A stretch of DNA of 64,000 nt. Origin: Niastella soli (GTDB taxonomy: Bacteria > Bacteroidota > Bacteroidia > Chitinophagales > Chitinophagaceae). The stretch spans positions 62,001-126,000 of the forward strand of contig NZ_JAGHKO010000010.1 of the NCBI RefSeq assembly GCF_017742245.1. Direction: 5' to 3'. Each line of letters opens with the position of its first letter. Position 1 is the stretch's first letter. Shown in pieces: positions 60,835 to 64,000 of this stretch. The notes below the pieces were generated by a model that worked only from the letters and a program-made list of their open reading frames with translations, made no database searches and had not been told where the DNA came from. A program made the translations under genes and the position numbers.

Positions 60835-61521
60835 CTATTTAACTACCCTTCCCCCGCTTACAAACCTCGCTTTATAATAATCCTCATCTAAATCACTGAT
60901 TATTACCCCATTGCTGGTAGCAGCATGGATAAATTTATTATTGCACAGGTAAACGCCTACATGGGTAATACCACCTCTGGCGCCCCTGGTCTTAAAGAAC
61001 ACCAGATCGCCCTGGGATAATTTCTTCTTTTTTAGATGGGTGCTATTATTGTACATCTCAGCAGAATTGCGCGTGAGGTTCACATCGTAGTATGATGCCA
61101 TAAATGCCTTTGTAAATCCGCTGCAATCCACTCCATCCCGGGTATCGCCGCCATATTTATACCTGGTACCATACCAGCTGTCGATCAGCTCTAATAATTT
61201 GTTATCGTTGATCATTTCAACCGGAATATCCAGTAAAATGGCATATTTGAACTGTAAAGGCGCACTAAGCTCAATACCAATCACTTTACGATTTTTCAAC
61301 TCGGCGATCCGGTTCTCTTCCTCCGGTGTTAATGCGGCCAGCTTGGTGGTAGGACTGGCAACCTTTCTGGTTTTGCTGGTAGTAGTGCTTTTGGTGGTTT
61401 TGGAAGTTTCCTTCTTTTTGGATTTGCCATCCTGAAATACCTTATTGAGGCCAAAGGGATGACGCGCTGATGCCGTTTCAGCAAGCAGTAGGGTGGATAT
61501 AACAATGATCAGATACTTCAC
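60835..61521 (-). CDS. NlpC/P60 family peptidoglycan hydrolase
   Basis: The 228-residue product from GTG 61521 has a signal peptide (KYLIIVISTLLLAETASA) then a basic Lys/Thr linker (about 30-60) and an NlpC/P60 domain: YKYGGDTRDGVDCSGFTKAF with the catalytic Cys, KLSQGDLVFFKTRGARGGIT plus HVGVYLCNNKFIHAATSNGV with catalytic His. It cleaves peptide stems of peptidoglycan. The upstream ATG at 61644 would place 41 non-signal residues first, so GTG is preferred. It is monocistronic. Confidence 0.9.
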   Translation of the reverse strand: MKYLIIVISTLLLAETASARHPFGLNKVFQDGKSKKKETSKTTKSTTTSKTRKVASPTTKLAALTPEEENRIAELKNRKVIGIELSAPLQFKYAILLDIPVEMINDNKLLELIDSWYGTRYKYGGDTRDGVDCSGFTKAFMASYYDVNLTRNSAEMYNNSTHLKKKKLSQGDLVFFKTRGARGGITHVGVYLCNNKFIHAATSNGVIISDLDEDYYKARFVSGGRVVK

Positions 61522-61650
61522 AGGCGGAGATTTTATTGCTATAATAGTACCTATCCAATTTGTCAGGCCCGAACATGTTATAGCAAGGCCCAAAAATAGC
61601 AAATACATTGCCAGTATGGCATTAAAATTCGGAAAGAATTCCACAGCGGC

Positions 61651-61672
61651 CGCCGAAGCTTTAGCGAAGGCG
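61651..61672 (+). repeat. REP-like element (diverged copy)
   Basis: CGCCGAAGC-TTTA-GCGAAGGCG, one base different from the copy at 26200. Confidence 0.8.
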
Positions 61673-61725
61673 CAAGCGGGTACCTTGCCGCCGGAACTTT
61701 AATCTTCTTTGCCTTCTGCCTTGCT

Positions 61726-61748
61726 CGCCGAAGCTTTTAGCGAAGGCG
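61726..61748 (+). repeat. REP-like element (diverged copy, extra T)
   Basis: CGCCGAAGC-TTTTA-GCGAAGGCG, same orientation as its neighbour, 53 bp away. Confidence 0.8.
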
Positions 61749-61928
61749 AGCCCTCCTAATTAACTTATTCAGGCCGTGTGGATATAAATTCCTTCCATTC
61801 ACCTTTGAATAAAGAACTTTATACCACAATTTCGTGTTTTTATTAGGCACGGTTGCTCATTGGTAATGAGTATCTTAAGTATAAGAAAGTGGGGACTTCC
61901 GGCAATATTGGGCCGAAGTAAGCAATAA

Positions 61929-62021
61929 GAGGTACGAAATAAGAAAAACGAAGTCGGAAGGTTAAAAATAACAGGCGAGGCACAGAAATGAGCGTTCTTT
62001 CTACATCCTACTTCTTACTTC
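61929..62021. repeat. Inverted pair of degenerate heptamer arrays
   Basis: Left: GAGGTAC, GAAATAA, GAAAAAC, GAAGTCG (61929-61956). Right: CTACATC, CTACTTC, TTACTTC (62001-62021). Same family and orientation as the pair at 43508-43617. Confidence 0.72.
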
Positions 62022-62096
62022 TGGTATTTTTTACCTGCCTGGCTCAAAAAGTACCACAAAGCAAAACCTTAGAACAAATTAACTTTAAATATATTC

Positions 62097-64000
62097 ATGT
62101 GTAAGTTTTCCCATCTCCACGTTCATACACAATTTTCGCTGCTCGACGGACAGGCGTCTATTCAGTCATTGTATAAAAAAGCAGTGAAGGATGGGATGCC
62201 CGCCCTTGCCATTACCGACCATGGCAATATGTTTGGCGCCTTTGAATTTGTGGCGGAGGCCTATAAACACAAAAATGAAGATGGCAGCCTGAAGGTAAAA
62301 CCTATTGTAGGCTGCGAATTTTATGTGGTGGAAGACCGGCACAGAAAGGTCTTCTCCAAAGAAGTAAAAGATGAACGCTATCACCAGGTGCTTCTGGCCA
62401 AAAATAAAGTAGGTTACCAGAACCTGGTTAAACTAACCAGCCTTGGTTACATTGAGGGTATGTACTCCAAATACCCCCGTATTGATAAAGGCCTTATTGA
62501 AAAATACCGCGAAGGACTGATCGCTACCACCTGCTGTATCGGCGCCTATGTACCGCAAACCATACTGCACGATGGCGAAGAAAAAGCCGAAGAAGAGTTC
62601 AAATACTGGCTCGATCTGTTTGGTGAAGACTATTTCATAGAAATACAACGCCATAACCTCAAAGAACAGGAGATCATCAACCAAACCCTGTTGAAATTCT
62701 CCAAAAAGTATAATGTGCCTGTTATTGCTACCAACGACAGCCACTATACCGATCAGGACGATTACAACGCCCACGACATCCTGTTATGTATAAACACCGG
62801 TGAAAAGAAAAGCACGCCGGGTTTCGACGATTTTGTAAACGACGATACCAACATAAAAGACCGTCGCTTCAAATTTCCCAACGACCAGTTTTACTTTAAA
62901 ACGCAGGAGGAAATGAAGAAGCTGTTCAGCGATATCCCTGAGTCTATCGATAATACCAATATGATCGTTGACCGGGTTGAAGTGCTGAACCTGAAAAAAG
63001 ACATTTTGCTGCCTGCCTTCCCATTGCCAAAGGAATTCCAGATAACAGAAGACAGCAACCTGAACCAGTGGGAATTCCTAAAGCACCTTACTTACGAAGG
63101 CGCCAGAGAACGCTATGTTGAAATAACACCCGAGATCCAGGAACGACTTGACTTTGAGTTGTTCACCATCAAGACCATGGGTTTTGCCGGTTACTTCCTT
63201 ATTGTAAGTGATTTCATTAAGGTTGGCCGCGAACGGGGCGTATTCATTGGGCCGGGTCGTGGATCGGCAGCGGGTAGCGCCGTTGCCTATTGCACTGGCA
63301 TTACCAATATAGATCCCATTAAATACAACCTGCTGTTCGAGCGCTTTTTGAACCCCGACCGTAAATCGATGCCGGATATTGATACGGACTTCGATGATGA
63401 AGGCCGGCAAAAAGTGATCGATTATGTAGTGGAAAAATATGGCAAAAGCCAGGTGGCCCAGATCATTACTTATGGTACCATGGCTGCCAAAAGTAGTATC
63501 AAGGACGTGGCCCGGGTACTCGATCTGCCGCTGGTTGAATCGAACGCCATGGCGAAGATGGTACCGGAGAAACCAGGTATTGAACTCGGAAGGGTATTAC
63601 ACGCGCCTTTAACTGCTAAAGAGGGTGAGAAATCGCTGGAAGAGAAAGAAGGCATTGGCCCCGATGAAATTGAAATAATAAAAAAATTACGCGAAATATA
63701 CAATGGGCAGGGCATTACCTCCACCGTACTGCACGAAGCAGAACGCCTGGAAGGCTCTGTACGGAACACCGGGATCCACGCGGCGGGTATCATCATTGCC
63801 CCTTGCGATCTGACCGATCTGATCCCTGTGTCCACCGCGAAAGACTCCAGTTTGTGGGTTACCCAGTTTGAAGGTAGTCTTATTGAAGACGCCGGCGTAA
63901 TCAAGATGGACTTCCTGGGTCTGAAGACCCTTACCATCATCAAGAATGCACTCAGAATGATCAAGGAAAACCATGGGGTTGAATTGGACATCGAAACCAT
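62097..64000 (+). CDS. dnaE: DNA polymerase III alpha subunit, 3' end outside the window
   Basis: The frame is open to the window edge (634 codons). The N-terminal PHP domain begins MCKFSHLHVHTQFSLLDG, with ITDHGNMFGAF and VIATNDSHYTDQDD. The polymerase core shows GRGSAAGSAVAYC (about 389-401) and the catalytic aspartates in PDIDTDFDDEG (about 426-436). It is the replicative polymerase; about half of the usual length is present. ATG 62097 gives the standard start. The gene is in the core chromosome, arguing against a plasmid window. Confidence 0.97.
   Translation, partial: MCKFSHLHVHTQFSLLDGQASIQSLYKKAVKDGMPALAITDHGNMFGAFEFVAEAYKHKNEDGSLKVKPIVGCEFYVVEDRHRKVFSKEVKDERYHQVLLAKNKVGYQNLVKLTSLGYIEGMYSKYPRIDKGLIEKYREGLIATTCCIGAYVPQTILHDGEEKAEEEFKYWLDLFGEDYFIEIQRHNLKEQEIINQTLLKFSKKYNVPVIATNDSHYTDQDDYNAHDILLCINTGEKKSTPGFDDFVNDDTNIKDRRFKFPNDQFYFKTQEEMKKLFSDIPESIDNTNMIVDRVEVLNLKKDILLPAFPLPKEFQITEDSNLNQWEFLKHLTYEGARERYVEITPEIQERLDFELFTIKTMGFAGYFLIVSDFIKVGRERGVFIGPGRGSAAGSAVAYCTGITNIDPIKYNLLFERFLNPDRKSMPDIDTDFDDEGRQKVIDYVVEKYGKSQVAQIITYGTMAAKSSIKDVARVLDLPLVESNAMAKMVPEKPGIELGRVLHAPLTAKEGEKSLEEKEGIGPDEIEIIKKLREIYNGQGITSTVLHEAERLEGSVRNTGIHAAGIIIAPCDLTDLIPVSTAKDSSLWVTQFEGSLIEDAGVIKMDFLGLKTLTIIKNALRMIKENHGVELDIET

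Larger units (their letters stand above)
61522..62096. other. Divergent spacer, 575 bp, with repeats
   Basis: Contains two REP-like elements and an inverted pair of heptamer arrays. No gene is seen. The dnaE promoter must lie near 62050-62090; TAACTTTA (62080-62087) is one base off the -7 consensus. Confidence 0.6.

Noticed and set aside
60614-60877. Small protein with QTSDFRL repeats
   Set aside because: Direct translation of the GACTTCA array; overlaps the NlpC/P60 gene end.

Overview
The window looks like a chromosomal segment of a Bacteroidota bacterium, most likely of the family Chitinophagaceae (Niastella/Chitinophaga-like). Reasons seen in the sequence: a PorP/SprF-type protein beside a protein with a gliding-motility type B C-terminal domain (type IX secretion), many short lipoproteins with an N-terminal lipobox, TAnnTTTG promoter elements, A-rich rather than Shine-Dalgarno-rich start regions, a vanadium haloperoxidase-like lipoprotein, and intergenic spacers full of 7- and 8-bp tandem arrays. 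The genus is an inference.

Layout. 0-4.5 kb: a truncated CshA-like secreted protein and a PorP/SprF + type IX cargo pair, separated by tandem repeats. 4.8-12.6 kb: Tat-exported phospholipase C, a GAF-domain protein, dusB, tag and a DinB protein. 12.7-15.4 kb: Crp/Fnr regulator, DUF4160/DUF2442 pair, a RelE/ParE-like remnant and a choloylglycine-hydrolase-type amidase. 15.6-20.8 kb: a redox/electrophile cluster (YceI, tautomerase, SDR, NTF2-ABM fusion; LysR divergent from a quinone reductase and an aldo/keto reductase), with a perfect CRP-type dyad ahead of yceI. 21-26 kb: a lipoprotein, a second aldo/keto reductase, an unknown protein, a haloperoxidase-like lipoprotein, then tRNA-Ser(CGA).

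26.2-40.7 kb: a visibly A+T-rich accessory block after the tRNA, bracketed by two identical 22-bp repeat elements in inverted orientation. It holds a GIY-YIG protein, a Crp/Fnr + methyltransferase + DUF983 + GcvH-like + methyltransferase cluster, several lineage-specific small proteins, and a two-gene module: a SIR2-like/TIR protein followed by a large nSTAND1-type NTPase with a membrane segment. That module is the best candidate here for an undescribed (probably anti-phage or other conflict) system.

40.9-64 kb: rifampicin phosphotransferase homologue, CBS protein, an ECF sigma/HEAT-repeat anti-sigma/DUF4097 operon, mutS2 (no Smr domain), msrA, an oligopeptide-type binding protein divergent from an M1 peptidase, a flippase-like protein, a stand-alone histidine-kinase-type ATPase domain preceded by a striking 40-bp tandem array of alternating monomer types, an NlpC/P60 hydrolase and the 5' part of dnaE.

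Repeats are the second theme: perfect 7-mer arrays (14, 17 and 17 copies), 8-mer arrays, degenerate 7-mer arrays that come as inverted pairs, a MITE-like element with conserved terminal inverted repeats (three copies), and a REP-like 22-mer (five copies, one inside a coding sequence). Homology calls come from reading the translations; no search was run.
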